DNA of 64,000 bases, taken from assembly GCF_000336555.1 (NCBI RefSeq), contig NZ_KB375281.1, positions 2,553,954-2,617,953 on the forward strand. The letters are read 5' to 3'. The notes beneath the pieces are model-generated. The model searched no databases. It was not told the origin of the DNA and worked only from the letters and a program-made list of their open reading frames with translations. Position numbers and translations under genes: made by a program. The DNA is from Afipia clevelandensis ATCC 49720. Its GTDB lineage: Bacteria; Pseudomonadota; Alphaproteobacteria; Rhizobiales; Xanthobacteraceae. Positions 52,633 to 61,306 of this stretch are shown here, in pieces. Within the stretch, counting starts at the first letter, position 1, and each line of letters starts with the position of its first letter.

Positions 52633-53625
52633 TCAGCGGGACACAGCGAAAGCAGATGAATCCTCTACTTTCGCTTCGATCGCCCCGATTTCGGAAATGA
52701 TCGTATCCGTCGCATAGACCTGCGGCATGTGGCCGCCGTTCGGCAGCACGACCAGCCGGGTTTGCGGCACGGCGGCCGCGAACGGCCGCGAGTGAATATC
52801 CGTCGAAACCGTCTTGTCGGCATCGCCCGTCACAATGGTCACGGGAATCCTGATCGCGGGATAGCGCGGCGACTGTTTCGCCATTTCCGCCTTCAGCGTG
52901 GTGAGGTCGCGGGCATTATTGAGAAAAACGCCCGGCCGCAGCACCATGCGCACCGCTGTTGCATCAATGTAGCCATCGGGCATCGTCTGCGGCGCAAAGA
53001 CATAGCGTGTGCCGCTGTCCACCAGCAACAGGCCGAGCGGAACGGTGATCGTGTGCGCGAGCAACGGGCCGATCACCGGGATCGACGCAATCTTGTTGAA
53101 TTCTCCGACGCCGCCGGTCCACGGATAGGCCACCGGCGACAGCATCACGATCGCCGCGACGCGCTTCGGATAATCAAGCGCCATGGCCGGCATCAGCGCG
53201 CCCGCCCAGGAATGGCCGACAAAAATCGCGCGTTCGATGCCGAGCTTGCCCAGCGCCTCGTCGATCATGCGGGCCTGGATGGCCGGCGTTGAATCCGCGA
53301 CATTGTCGCGCGTGCTCCAGCCATGGCCGGGGCGGTCGATCAGGATCACGCGATGATCTTTCGCAAGCCTGTCGCCCAATGGCTTGCGCATGGTCTGCAG
53401 GCTCGAACTCGCGCCATGCACCAGCACAATGGGCAAGCCGGGCGCATTCGCCGGGCCAAGCTCCACCACATGAAGCCGCGCGCCTTTGACATCGACGAAC
53501 CGGCCCTCCGGCGGATATTTCCGCTCAAGGATACCGACACTTATCTGTGTCATCGCGGCCAGCACCGCCAGCGCGACCACGACAGCCAATACAGACATAA
53601 AGGAAATCCGGAGAACTGTTCGCAC
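52633..53625 (-). CDS. Alpha/beta hydrolase
   Basis: Lipase/esterase-type hydrolase, 330 residues. An N-terminal hydrophobic helix (about 5-28) likely anchors it in the inner membrane or exports it. The catalytic triad is recognisable: Ser139 in FVGHSWAG, an Asp in VTGDADKTV, and His in LPNGGHMPQV. The oxyanion loop is LVHGASSS. Substrate unknown; family members include lipases, haloalkane dehalogenases and carotenoid esterases. It shares no operon partner; the TPR gene lies upstream on the same strand. Confidence 0.87.
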   Translation of the reverse strand: MRTVLRISFMSVLAVVVALAVLAAMTQISVGILERKYPPEGRFVDVKGARLHVVELGPANAPGLPIVLVHGASSSLQTMRKPLGDRLAKDHRVILIDRPGHGWSTRDNVADSTPAIQARMIDEALGKLGIERAIFVGHSWAGALMPAMALDYPKRVAAIVMLSPVAYPWTGGVGEFNKIASIPVIGPLLAHTITVPLGLLLVDSGTRYVFAPQTMPDGYIDATAVRMVLRPGVFLNNARDLTTLKAEMAKQSPRYPAIRIPVTIVTGDADKTVSTDIHSRPFAAAVPQTRLVVLPNGGHMPQVYATDTIISEIGAIEAKVEDSSAFAVSR

Positions 53626-53703
53626 GGGGAAGATACGGCGGCTTGATGAAGAGGTTTCGCGTCAAAAGCAATCCAGCCCGGCCTCGTGGTCTGGAGATGC
53701 GGA

Positions 53704-54369
53704 CTAGATATCCCGGCCCTCGACCTTCTCGGTCAGCGACTTCACCAGGTCGGGGACGCGCTCGAGATAAGGGTTGATGGCGAGCGCCTTGCGGAAGGCG
53801 TCCAGCGCATGCTTGTCGTCGCCGGTCTCCTGCATGATCATTCCGAGACCCGCCAGTGCACCGAAGTGACGCGGCTCGCGAATGAGGACCTGACGGATGT
53901 CCTCCATCGAGCGGCTGTAGTCGTTCTGCAGATAGTAGATCGTGGCGCGCCGGTTCCAGGCTTCGATATAATCGGGGCGCAGTTTGATCACGGCATCGAG
54001 CAATTTCAGCGCGACGTCGGTCTCCTTGCCGTCCATCGCCAGTTTCGCCCGCGCCATCAGCAACGCAGCCGTGTCGCTCGGCGTCGCGGTCCAGACCGCC
54101 CAGATCCGGGCCTCGACCGCCTTGGCGCTTTCCTGATCGGGCGCGGCCTTCAATGCGCCGAACAGGAAGTCGAGATTCTTTGCCTTGTCGCCAATCACGC
54201 GGGGCAGCTTGGCCGGCGGCTGCGGCAGCTTCTTCTGCTGTTTAGACGGCGGCTGTCGGGGGTCCTGCGCGGCCGCGGGCGCGGCAGCGATGGCCGCCAG
54301 CACCGCAACACCGATCGCGAGCTTCAACAGCCGCGTTCCCTTCGTCCCGATTGCCGGTCGCAATGCCAT
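53704..54369 (-). CDS. Exported TPR-repeat protein
   Basis: Periplasmic or membrane-linked scaffold protein, 221 residues. A signal peptide is present (LLKLAIGVAVLAAIAAAPAAAQD, cleavage after AAA). At least three tetratricopeptide repeats follow, e.g. VALKLLDAVIKLRPDYIEAWNRRATIYYLQNDYSRSMEDIRQVL and HALDAFRKALAINPYLERVPDLV. ATG 54369 is chosen because it places the signal correctly. A terminator of the ribosomal gene sits just upstream. Partner unknown. Confidence 0.87.
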   Translation of the reverse strand: MALRPAIGTKGTRLLKLAIGVAVLAAIAAAPAAAQDPRQPPSKQQKKLPQPPAKLPRVIGDKAKNLDFLFGALKAAPDQESAKAVEARIWAVWTATPSDTAALLMARAKLAMDGKETDVALKLLDAVIKLRPDYIEAWNRRATIYYLQNDYSRSMEDIRQVLIREPRHFGALAGLGMIMQETGDDKHALDAFRKALAINPYLERVPDLVKSLTEKVEGRDI

Positions 54370-54392
54370 GACGGAAAGTCTAAACGCGGAAA

Positions 54393-54419
54393 ACGCCGCA
54401 TGCAAAGTGCAAGCGGCGT
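54393..54419 (-). terminator. Intrinsic terminator after rpmJ
   Basis: Read on the minus strand, ACGCCGC pairs with GCGGCGT, with an inner TTGCA/TGCAT pairing, and TTTTCC follows. It lies between rpmJ and the TPR gene. Confidence 0.7.
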
Positions 54420-54494
54420 CAAACAGTGGTGATATGCCGAAAACCTGTCAGGGAGCGGACACCGCTCCCTCGATCAGCGTCAATCAGCCTTCAA

Positions 54495-54620
54495 TCAACC
54501 CTGGCGTGCCTTGAAGCGGCGCTGGACCTTGTTGATGACGTAAACCCGGCCCTTGCGGCGGACCAGACGGTTGTTGCGGTTACGGCCGCGGAGGGACTTC
54601 AGCGAATTACGGACCTTCAT
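54495..54620 (-). CDS. rpmJ: 50S ribosomal protein bL36, zinc-free type
   Basis: A 41-residue basic protein: [19 protein letters not shown], then [20 protein letters not shown]. It lacks the Cys-x2-Cys..Cys-x4-His zinc ribbon of the classic form, as in the YkgO-type L36 common in alphaproteobacteria. Too small to stand out among open frames but diagnostic by sequence. A larger frame on the same strand is not the gene. It is isolated from the main ribosomal operons, followed by its own terminator. Confidence 0.96.
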   Translation of the reverse strand: MKVRNSLKSLRGRNRNNRLVRRKGRVYVINKVQRRFKARQG

Positions 54621-54934
54621 GGGACAATGCTCTCTGGAAGGCCGCGTGCAGGCCGAGTTCTGAAAACCATTGGTTGATGGGCATATCCCGCAGGCCGGGC
54701 CGCGCGGGACAGGGCGGTTTCTATGCCATCGGGGCCCCAAATGTCAATCCAAACAGGCCAATTCAACAGCCCGAACCGGGTCAAAATGACCCCACTGGAA
54801 CCCGTTTTCCGGCTTTCCGCCGCCCGAATCAGCCTCTAAGCAGACGTTACAGCCTGTTCACACCGATCCCCCGCGATTTGGTGTAAGGCAGGCCAAACGT
54901 ACGGCTTTGCGCCCCGGAAGGAAGATCTGGACCA
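54621..54934. other. Intergenic region between rpmJ and the desaturase
   Basis: About 310 bp holding divergent promoters. No clear RNA gene, repeat or strong hairpin was found apart from GCGCGGGAC/short GC stems. Confidence 0.5.
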
Positions 54935-55969
54935 TTGACCGCTGAAATGACCAATCGCCCGGCCACAGCGAAGGCCATCCCGCTGACGGCCGCCGCGCCG
55001 GAATCAACCGGCCGCCTGCCGCTGCCCGCCGGTGTCACCTTGAATCGCATCGAGTGGGGACAGGCGGCGCCTATCCTGTTTTACCATCTGGTGGCGTTGC
55101 TCGCCTTTGTCCCTTGGTATTTTAGCTGGACCGGCGTGATCGTCGCCATCATCACGGCCCGTCTGAGCGGACTGCTCGGCATCAATATCGGCTATCATCG
55201 CCTGCTCACCCATCGCGGCTTTCGCTGTCCGAAATGGCTGGAGCATGCGCTCGTGGTCGTCGCCATTTGCTGCGTGGAAGATACGCCCGCCCGCTGGGTC
55301 GCGGTGCATCGCCGCCATCATCAGCACGCGGACGAACAACCCGATCCGCACAGCCCGCTGGTAAATTTCCTCTGGGGCCATATCGGCTGGCTGATCATCA
55401 GGAATCCGGAGTTGAACCGCCTCGGCATCTATGACCGCTATGCCAAGGACATCCTGCGCGATCCGTTTTATGTCGCGCTGGAGCGCAACTGGCTCCAGCT
55501 CAAGATTATTGTCATTCAGTGGCTGGTGTTTTTCGGCCTCGGTTTTCTCGCCGAACTGGCGATGGGCGGCAACGCGATGCAGGCCCTGCAGTTCGGACTC
55601 AGCATCCTGATCTGGGGCGTGTTCGTGCGCACGGTGTTCGTCTGGCATCAGACCTGGGCGGTGAACTCGATCACCCACCTGTGGGGCTACCGGAACTACC
55701 AGACCGACGAGGACAGCCGGAACAACGTCTTCATCGGGCTGCTCGCCCATGGCGAGGGCTGGCACAACAACCATCACGCCGATCCGCGCTCGGCGAAGCA
55801 CGGTCACAAGTGGTGGGAATTCGACACCACCTGGCTGACCATCCGGCTGTTCGAGAAACTCGGTCTTGCCACCGATGTCGTCGGGCCGAGCCCTTATGTG
55901 ATGGCGAAGGCTGGAGCCGCGGCGCAGACTATCACGACCCACGGACCCGACGGCACACCGGTCTGCTAA
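54935..55969 (+). CDS. Acyl-CoA/fatty acid desaturase
   Basis: Membrane di-iron desaturase, 344 residues, of the delta-9 acyl-CoA desaturase (OLE1-like) class, making unsaturated membrane lipids. The three histidine boxes are HRLLTH (His88-His93), HRRHHQH (His125-His131) and HNNHH in EGWHNNHHADPRSAKHG. Four hydrophobic segments flank them. The start is TTG 54935 (AGGAAG at ten bases) or ATG 54947. It appears to be monocistronic, with a terminator-like hairpin shortly after. Confidence 0.93.
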   Translation: MTAEMTNRPATAKAIPLTAAAPESTGRLPLPAGVTLNRIEWGQAAPILFYHLVALLAFVPWYFSWTGVIVAIITARLSGLLGINIGYHRLLTHRGFRCPKWLEHALVVVAICCVEDTPARWVAVHRRHHQHADEQPDPHSPLVNFLWGHIGWLIIRNPELNRLGIYDRYAKDILRDPFYVALERNWLQLKIIVIQWLVFFGLGFLAELAMGGNAMQALQFGLSILIWGVFVRTVFVWHQTWAVNSITHLWGYRNYQTDEDSRNNVFIGLLAHGEGWHNNHHADPRSAKHGHKWWEFDTTWLTIRLFEKLGLATDVVGPSPYVMAKAGAAAQTITTHGPDGTPVC

Positions 55970-55999
55970 ACCTGCTTCCATTCAATTTCAGTCAGCGAA

Positions 56000-56031
56000 A
56001 AGCCCGCCTCGGCGATCCCGAAGCGGGCCTT
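56000..56031. terminator. Terminator-like hairpin between convergent genes
   Basis: AAGCCCGC pairs with GCGGGC(C)TT over a 15-base loop, with a one-base bulge. It sits between the desaturase stop and the tctC-type gene and can work in both directions. Confidence 0.55.
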
Positions 56032-56052
56032 CTGCGATCTTGAAGCCAGCGA

Positions 56053-57018
56053 TTATTGCTGCGGGACTTTCGCGGTCTTCACCACGTCCGACCACTTGCT
56101 GATTTCAGCGTCCACGAATTTCGTGAACTCTGCGCCCGTGAGCTTGCCGGGCTCGACGCCCTGCGTGGCGAACTTCTGCCGGGTTTCAGGCGCGGCGAGA
56201 ATCTCCTTCATCGCGGCGACCAGCCTGGTGTAGGCGGCATTGTTGTTGGCGGCCGGCATGTAAAGACCGAACCATGCGGAGGCCTCAAAACCCTTCACGC
56301 CCGATTCATCGAGTGTCGGCGCATCGGGCAGCGTCGCAGCGCGCTCCTTGCTGGTGACCGCCAGCACGCGGATATTGCCGGCCGCCGCCGCAGGCAGCAC
56401 GGTCGGCAGGGTGTCGAACATGATCGGAATGTGTCCGCCGATCAGATCGTTCATCGCAGGCGCCGCGCCCTTGTAGGGAACGTGCACGATGTCGACACCC
56501 GCCATCTGCTTGAACAGTTCGCCGGAGAGATGATTGGCGCCGCCGATGCCGGCCGAGCCGAACGAATACTTGCCCGGCTCCTTTTTGGCCATCGCGATCA
56601 GGTCGGCAACCGTCTTCGCCGGAAAGTCCTTGTTGACGACCAGCGCGTTCGGCGCGCTCGCCACCACCGCGATCGGCGAGAAATCCTTCTGCGTGTCGTA
56701 GGGCAGCTTCGTATAGAGACTCGGATTGATGACATGGTGGGTCGCGGTGAGCAGCAGCACGCTGCCGTCATTCGGCGACTTCGCCACCATTTCGGAGCCG
56801 ATGGTGCCTGACGCACCGGCACGATTCTCGACGATGGTGGTGACGCCGAGCTTGTCGCCGAGATACTGCGCGACGAAGCGCGCCAGGATGTCCGTGGTGC
56901 CGCCCGCCGGGAACGGCACGATGATCTTGATATTGGCGGGCGGGAACTGGTCGTTGGCGCGGGCGTCGCCGGCGGCGAACACAAACACGCACAGGATTGC
57001 GGCAAGAACTGACTTCAT
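56053..57018 (-). CDS. Bug/TctC-family periplasmic binding protein
   Basis: Solute-binding protein of the tripartite tricarboxylate transporter class, 321 residues. Signal peptide to about residue 21 (VFVFAAGDARA), then the family core KIIVPFPAGGTTDILARFVAQYLGDKLG, VENRAGASGTIGSEMVAKS, VPYKGAAPAMNDLIGGHIPIMFD. These proteins bind carboxylic acids. No TctA/TctB membrane genes are nearby. Last gene of a five-gene leftward cluster opposite an IclR regulator. Confidence 0.93.
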   Translation of the reverse strand: MKSVLAAILCVFVFAAGDARANDQFPPANIKIIVPFPAGGTTDILARFVAQYLGDKLGVTTIVENRAGASGTIGSEMVAKSPNDGSVLLLTATHHVINPSLYTKLPYDTQKDFSPIAVVASAPNALVVNKDFPAKTVADLIAMAKKEPGKYSFGSAGIGGANHLSGELFKQMAGVDIVHVPYKGAAPAMNDLIGGHIPIMFDTLPTVLPAAAAGNIRVLAVTSKERAATLPDAPTLDESGVKGFEASAWFGLYMPAANNNAAYTRLVAAMKEILAAPETRQKFATQGVEPGKLTGAEFTKFVDAEISKWSDVVKTAKVPQQ

Positions 57019-57072
57019 GATTTCCAACTCTCGTTGACACGACATTATTGTTTGAACCGGCGGCAGCCGGCC

Positions 57073-58056
57073 TTACGGCTGACGCAGCAGCCTGGCGCGC
57101 TCTACCAGCGAACGTTCGGAAACATAGAATTCGCCGGCCCATTTCTGATATTCGCCCGGCGGCTTCTGCCATTCGGTCTGCCCGAGCGTGACCAGCAGCT
57201 TCTTGTATTCGTCGCTGTCGGCGGCGCCCTTGAACGCCTTGTAGAGCCGGTCAACGACCGCGGGCGGCATGCCCTTCGGGCCGACCAGACCGTAGGGCGC
57301 GGGATAGACCAGATCGTAACCGAGGCTTTTCGTCGTCGGCACACCCGGAAGTGATGCCACCGGCTGCGGATCGAACGACAGCAGCACACGCATCTTGCCG
57401 GACTGGACGTAAGGCAGAATGGTGCCGATGGCATCGACCGTCGCCATGGTGTGACCGCCGAGAATCGCGGTCACTGCTTCGCTGCTGCCCTTGTATCCGA
57501 CATGGGTGATCTTTACGCCTGCCATTCCGGCGAGCGCCTCGGCAAGCAGATGCATGGTGGTGCCGGCGCCCGCGGTCGCAACCGTCAGGGCATCGGGATT
57601 CTTCTTCGCGTAATCCACGAAATCGGCGGGCGTCTTCAGCGGGGAGTCCGCGTTCACTGCCAGCACGAAGGTGTAACCGCCAAGCCCCGTGATCCAGGTG
57701 AAGTCCTTGATCGGATCCCAGTCGACCTTTTGCATGTAGGGATAGCGGAGCAGTCCCGCTGTCGCCGCCGCGATGGTGTAGCCGTCGGGCGCATCCGTTT
57801 TCGCCATGGTCGATGGCGCCAGTGTCGCGCCGGCGCCGGGCCGGTTTTCGACAACGATTGGCTGTCCGAGATCCTTGGAAGCCAGTTCGGCGAGCTTGCG
57901 GAATGTCGTATCGGTCGCCCCGCCTGCGGCGAAGCCGACCAGCAATTTGATCGGCCGGCTCGGATAGCTATCCTCAGCAAGCGTGACTTGCGAGGTTGTA
58001 GCGATTAACCCTGCCGCCAGCAGTGCTGACCGCATCACGTCCAAATATCTGCGCAT
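57073..58056 (-). CDS. Bug/TctC-family periplasmic binding protein
   Basis: Second Bug-type binding protein, 327 residues; signal peptide up to about residue 28 (GLIATTSQVTLAED). Family core: KLLVGFAAGGATDTTFRKLAELASKDLGQPIVVENRPGAGATLAPSTMAK and HVGYKGSSEAVTAILGGHTMATVD. It differs strongly in sequence from its downstream neighbour, so the two probably bind different ligands. A 54-bp gap separates the two genes and a 48-bp gap separates it from the monooxygenase gene. Confidence 0.93.
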   Translation of the reverse strand: MRRYLDVMRSALLAAGLIATTSQVTLAEDSYPSRPIKLLVGFAAGGATDTTFRKLAELASKDLGQPIVVENRPGAGATLAPSTMAKTDAPDGYTIAAATAGLLRYPYMQKVDWDPIKDFTWITGLGGYTFVLAVNADSPLKTPADFVDYAKKNPDALTVATAGAGTTMHLLAEALAGMAGVKITHVGYKGSSEAVTAILGGHTMATVDAIGTILPYVQSGKMRVLLSFDPQPVASLPGVPTTKSLGYDLVYPAPYGLVGPKGMPPAVVDRLYKAFKGAADSDEYKKLLVTLGQTEWQKPPGEYQKWAGEFYVSERSLVERARLLRQP

Positions 58057-58104
58057 GTATTTCTCCCTCTTGTTTCCGGATTGCTTCCGGTTTTGATCGT
58101 CCGG

Positions 58105-59343
58105 TTATCGTCGCTCGCTGGATACGCTCCATGAATTGCGGGTGTTCAGGGCATCGACATCGAAGCCCGCGAGTTGCTTGTAGCGGCGCTCGACATCCTG
58201 AAGCGCGGCTTTCGCATCGCCATGCGCGCCGCTGCGCGCCAGCGCGCTGACCCGCGCCATGACATCGCCGGCCTGACGGCGGTTGGCGAGCTGGACGCCG
58301 CTCGCGGTTTCACGGCGCTGCGTCTCATAGCCGCGCAACGCATCGTCGATGGTGGCGGCGGTGGCGAGTTCATAGGCCAGCACCCGCGCATCGAGAATTG
58401 CCTGCGACGCGCCGTTGGAGCCAAACGGATACATGGCATGGGCGGCGTCCCCGAGCAGCGCGCAGCGCCCGAACACCCAGCGCGGCAGCGGATCGATGTC
58501 CGCCATCGGATATTCGTAAGACTCCGACGACGAGGAGACGAGACGGTGCACGTCGAGCCAGTCGAAGCGGTAGTCCTTGACGAACTCCGCGATCACGTTC
58601 GTCGAAACCGGCAGATTCCAGTTGCCGAGTTCGGTTTCGCCGCTTGCCGCGTCTTTGGGGCGAACCAGCAGCCAGTTGATGACGCCCTCCGCGATCGGAT
58701 AGACCACCACGCGCTGGGTCTCATCACCGATGATCACCATCGAGCGTCCGGTGAGAAAGGGTCCGGACTTCGCGACGCCGCGATACATCACCCAGCCGTT
58801 CGAGGCGAGCGGCGTTGCCGCGCCATAAAGGCTGTCGCGGGAGGGCGAGCGGATGCCGTCGGCGCAGATCGCGACATCGGCCGAGAAGGTCACGGGACGA
58901 TTATCGGTCAGATCCGTGGCTGTAATGACAGCCTTGTTGTCTGCATTCCTGACGCCGGTCACGCGCTGCGCAATGCGAATGGCGGACGATCCGAGACGTT
59001 CGCGCACCGCATCGACAAGAATTCGTTGCAGGGTGCCGCGATGAATCGAGTATTGCGGCCACTTGTAGCCGGCGTCCAGGCCGCGCGGCTCGGCCCAGAT
59101 CAATTGACCCTTTGGATCGTAGTAGGACAGTTCCTTGGTCGGCACGCCGACCTTGTCGAGCGCATCACCAAGGCCGAGTTCGGTCAGTTCGCGCACGGCA
59201 TGCGGCGGCAGGTTGATGCCGACGCCGACGTCACGAATGTCCCGGGCCGCTTCAAGCAGGACAATGTCGCGCTGGCCGGCGGCATGCAAGGACAACGCCG
59301 CCGTCAGTCCGCCAACTCCTGCGCCTATGATCGCGACCGACAT
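58105..59343 (-). CDS. FAD-dependent monooxygenase (salicylate/3-hydroxybenzoate hydroxylase type)
   Basis: Group A flavin monooxygenase, 412 residues, likely hydroxylating an aromatic or related ring with NAD(P)H and O2. The N-terminal FAD fold is AIIGAGVGGLTAALSLHAAG. The second FAD motif is LLGDAAHAMYPFGSNGASQAILD near residue 300. The DG motif appears as ICADGIRSPSRDSLYG near 160. It is preceded by the two MaoC-type genes and followed by the binding proteins. Substrate not determinable; the cluster suggests an acid that is hydroxylated and then handled as a CoA thioester. Confidence 0.9.
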   Translation of the reverse strand: MSVAIIGAGVGGLTAALSLHAAGQRDIVLLEAARDIRDVGVGINLPPHAVRELTELGLGDALDKVGVPTKELSYYDPKGQLIWAEPRGLDAGYKWPQYSIHRGTLQRILVDAVRERLGSSAIRIAQRVTGVRNADNKAVITATDLTDNRPVTFSADVAICADGIRSPSRDSLYGAATPLASNGWVMYRGVAKSGPFLTGRSMVIIGDETQRVVVYPIAEGVINWLLVRPKDAASGETELGNWNLPVSTNVIAEFVKDYRFDWLDVHRLVSSSSESYEYPMADIDPLPRWVFGRCALLGDAAHAMYPFGSNGASQAILDARVLAYELATAATIDDALRGYETQRRETASGVQLANRRQAGDVMARVSALARSGAHGDAKAALQDVERRYKQLAGFDVDALNTRNSWSVSSERR

Positions 59344-59350
59344 GTCGCCG

Positions 59351-59800
59351 TCAGGCTGCCGAGGCGGCGCGCGGGAATTCCACCATCGCTTCGCCGACCG
59401 CGACCTTCTCGCCGGCCTGGTTCTTCACCAGCACGTCGATCAGCACCCAGCGCGAATTCTGCGTCACCTGCTTCGCCTTGATGATGCCTTCCGGCTGGAT
59501 GGTGTCGCCCGGCTTCACCGGCTTGACCCAGCGCGTTTCGAGACGGCGATGAATGGCACCGGCGGGATAGGCCCAGTCGGTCAGCATCCGGGTGATCAGC
59601 CCGAAGTTATTCATGCCGTGCATGATGATGCCGCCGAAGTTGGTCTTGCCGAAGTTGCCCTTCATATAGTTGTCGTCGAGATGCAGCGGGTTGTAGTCGA
59701 GCGAGCCGTCGCAAAAGAGGCGGATGGATTCGCGCGATACCGCGAACTTCGGGCCGTCAATGGTGTCGCCGACGGAGAGGCTGTCGAAAGTCGTTGTCAT
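59351..59800 (-). CDS. MaoC-type hydratase/dehydratase, catalytic subunit
   Basis: Hot-dog fold enzyme, 149 residues. The hydratase-2 active-site motif is intact in GSLDYNPLHLDD (Asp35 and His40), and GGIIMHGMNNFGLITRML follows as the typical substrate helix. Probably hydrates a 2-enoyl-CoA. It lies 22 bp after the upstream MaoC-like gene and is likely its partner in a heteromer. Confidence 0.9.
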   Translation of the reverse strand: MTTTFDSLSVGDTIDGPKFAVSRESIRLFCDGSLDYNPLHLDDNYMKGNFGKTNFGGIIMHGMNNFGLITRMLTDWAYPAGAIHRRLETRWVKPVKPGDTIQPEGIIKAKQVTQNSRWVLIDVLVKNQAGEKVAVGEAMVEFPRAASAA

Positions 59801-59822
59801 TGTTCTGATCTCCTCGTCTGCA

Positions 59823-60299
59823 TTACGCCGGGCGAATGGTCTGGCCGCGCCCGGAACAGATCACCTGACCGTGCTGGTTGAAGAAGACGTTGTCGTGAAC
59901 CACGAACAGCCGCTCGCGCTTGATGAACTTGTCGAGCGCGCGGGCCTGCAGCGTGATGGTGTCGCCGGGGCGCGCGGGAATGTTGTAGCTCCATGACTGG
60001 CCGGCATTCACCGTGCCCGGCGAGCGCATCCAGTCGTCGGTCGGTGTGCAGGCGAACATCAGCAGGATGTGGATCGACGGCGGCGCGATCAGGCCCTTGA
60101 AAGGCGTGGTCTTCGCATAGGCTTCATCGAAGTAGAGCGGATTGTCCTCACCGACCGAGCGGCAATAAAGCTGGATCGCTTCCTTGGTCAGGAGATAGGG
60201 CATCGTCTTGCGCGGCTCGCCGGGAACGATGTCGTCCCACACCTTCCGCAGATTGGCGTCTTTCCAGAAATCGGTTTCAAAGGCTTGCGCTTGCGCCAT
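59823..60299 (-). CDS. MaoC-like dehydratase N-terminal-type subunit, active His replaced
   Basis: Hot-dog fold, 158 residues, of the FAS1-like dehydratase N-terminal type. The motif reads SVGEDNPLYFDE, with Tyr where the catalytic His is expected. ATPPSIHILL-type sequence (GLIAPPSIHILLMFACTPTDDW) closes the core. Such subunits pair with an active MaoC partner, as in the ChsH1-ChsH2 type heteromers. First gene of the leftward cluster, divergent from the IclR regulator, with the operator region between. Confidence 0.88.
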   Translation of the reverse strand: MAQAQAFETDFWKDANLRKVWDDIVPGEPRKTMPYLLTKEAIQLYCRSVGEDNPLYFDEAYAKTTPFKGLIAPPSIHILLMFACTPTDDWMRSPGTVNAGQSWSYNIPARPGDTITLQARALDKFIKRERLFVVHDNVFFNQHGQVICSGRGQTIRPA

Positions 60300-60327
60300 G
60301 GTGTTCTCTCGTCTATGTTCATCAGGC

Positions 60328-60360
60328 GAACTTTATAATCGCTATACGAACACTATGATC
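60328..60360. promoter_or_regulatory. Direct repeats, candidate IclR-type operator
   Basis: GAACTTTATAATC (60328-60340) and GAACACTATGATC (60348-60360) agree at 10 of 13 bases and are 20 bp apart, two helical turns, so a dimer of dimers could bind one face. They lie in the 103-bp gap between the MaoC-like gene and the IclR gene. Confidence 0.45.
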
Positions 60361-60402
60361 CGGCTTGCCGGAGCTGACAAGCGAAAATCGAGAGGAACTT
60401 TG

Positions 60403-61173
60403 ATGTCCAAGGAAAGCGACAGTTTCGTCCGTGCCATTGCTCGCGGATTTTCCGTGGTGGAAGCGCTGGGGCGCCCGCCCGGACGGCACACACTGTCGGA
60501 AGCTGCCGTCGCGGCAGGACTGACGCGCGCCACCGCACGGCGCATGCTGGCGACACTGGTGGCGCTGAAATACTGCGAGGCCGATGGGCGCTATTTCAGT
60601 TTGCGTCCCCGCGCGCTCGGCCTTGGCCTGTCCTATCTCAACGCCCTGCCTTACTGGGGCTATGCGCAGCGCGCGCTGGAAGATCTGCGCAACGACATCG
60701 GCGAATCCTGCGCGCTCGCCGTGCTCGATGAAACCGAGATCGTCTACGCGCTGCGCCTGCCAGCGCGCCGCATTCTCTCCGCCAATCTCGGCATCGGCAG
60801 CCGCCTGCCCGCGCATCTGATTTCATTGGGCCGCGTGCTGCTCGCCGCGCTGCCGCCGGACCGGCGCGCGGACATCATCTCGCAAATTGACTTCAAGCAG
60901 ATCACGCCGCGCACGGTGACCAGCGCGGCCAAACTCACCGAAGAACTCGCGCGCGTCGAGCAGCAGGGCTATGCCTGGATCGACGGCGAGCTCGATCCCG
61001 CAATCTGCGGCATCGCGGTTCCGGTGCGCGACCAGGCTGGCCATGTTGTCGCGGCTGTCAGCATCAACACCATTTCGGGCACCATCAGCGAAGAGGAAGC
61101 GAAGACGAAATTCCTCGTCACGCTGAAGCGGACCGCGCAGGACATCCGCACCCAGACCGCCGCCACCGGCTAG
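60403..61173 (+). CDS. IclR-family transcription regulator
   Basis: A 256-residue regulator of the PcaR/PobR-like branch. The winged helix (about 10-70) contains LSEAAVAAGLTRATARRMLATL. The ligand domain has GIGSRLPAHLISLGRVLLAAL, typical of IclR effector domains, and GIAVPVRDQAGHVVAAVSIN near the end. AGAGGAAC precedes the ATG at 60403 by eight bases; the longer frame upstream is not used. Divergent from the MaoC-monooxygenase-binding-protein cluster, it most likely controls it in response to an aromatic or carboxylic acid. Confidence 0.92.
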   Translation: MSKESDSFVRAIARGFSVVEALGRPPGRHTLSEAAVAAGLTRATARRMLATLVALKYCEADGRYFSLRPRALGLGLSYLNALPYWGYAQRALEDLRNDIGESCALAVLDETEIVYALRLPARRILSANLGIGSRLPAHLISLGRVLLAALPPDRRADIISQIDFKQITPRTVTSAAKLTEELARVEQQGYAWIDGELDPAICGIAVPVRDQAGHVVAAVSINTISGTISEEEAKTKFLVTLKRTAQDIRTQTAATG

Positions 61174-61196
61174 ACCGCATACCCATCTGAAATAGG

Positions 61197-61226
61197 AATT
61201 CGGCTGCCTCATCGGGCAGCCGAATT
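61197..61226 (+). terminator. Intrinsic terminator after the IclR gene
   Basis: AATTCGGCTGCC pairs with GGCAGCCGAATT (12 bp) around TCATCG and is followed by GTTTTCGG. Clear stem; a modest T tail. Confidence 0.8.
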
Positions 61227-61306
61227 GTTTTCGGACTTCCCACAAGTCCGGTTGCAAACACGCTCCCCCCCTGCATGAATGCATCAAGCGAGAAGGGGAT
61301 TTTCCG

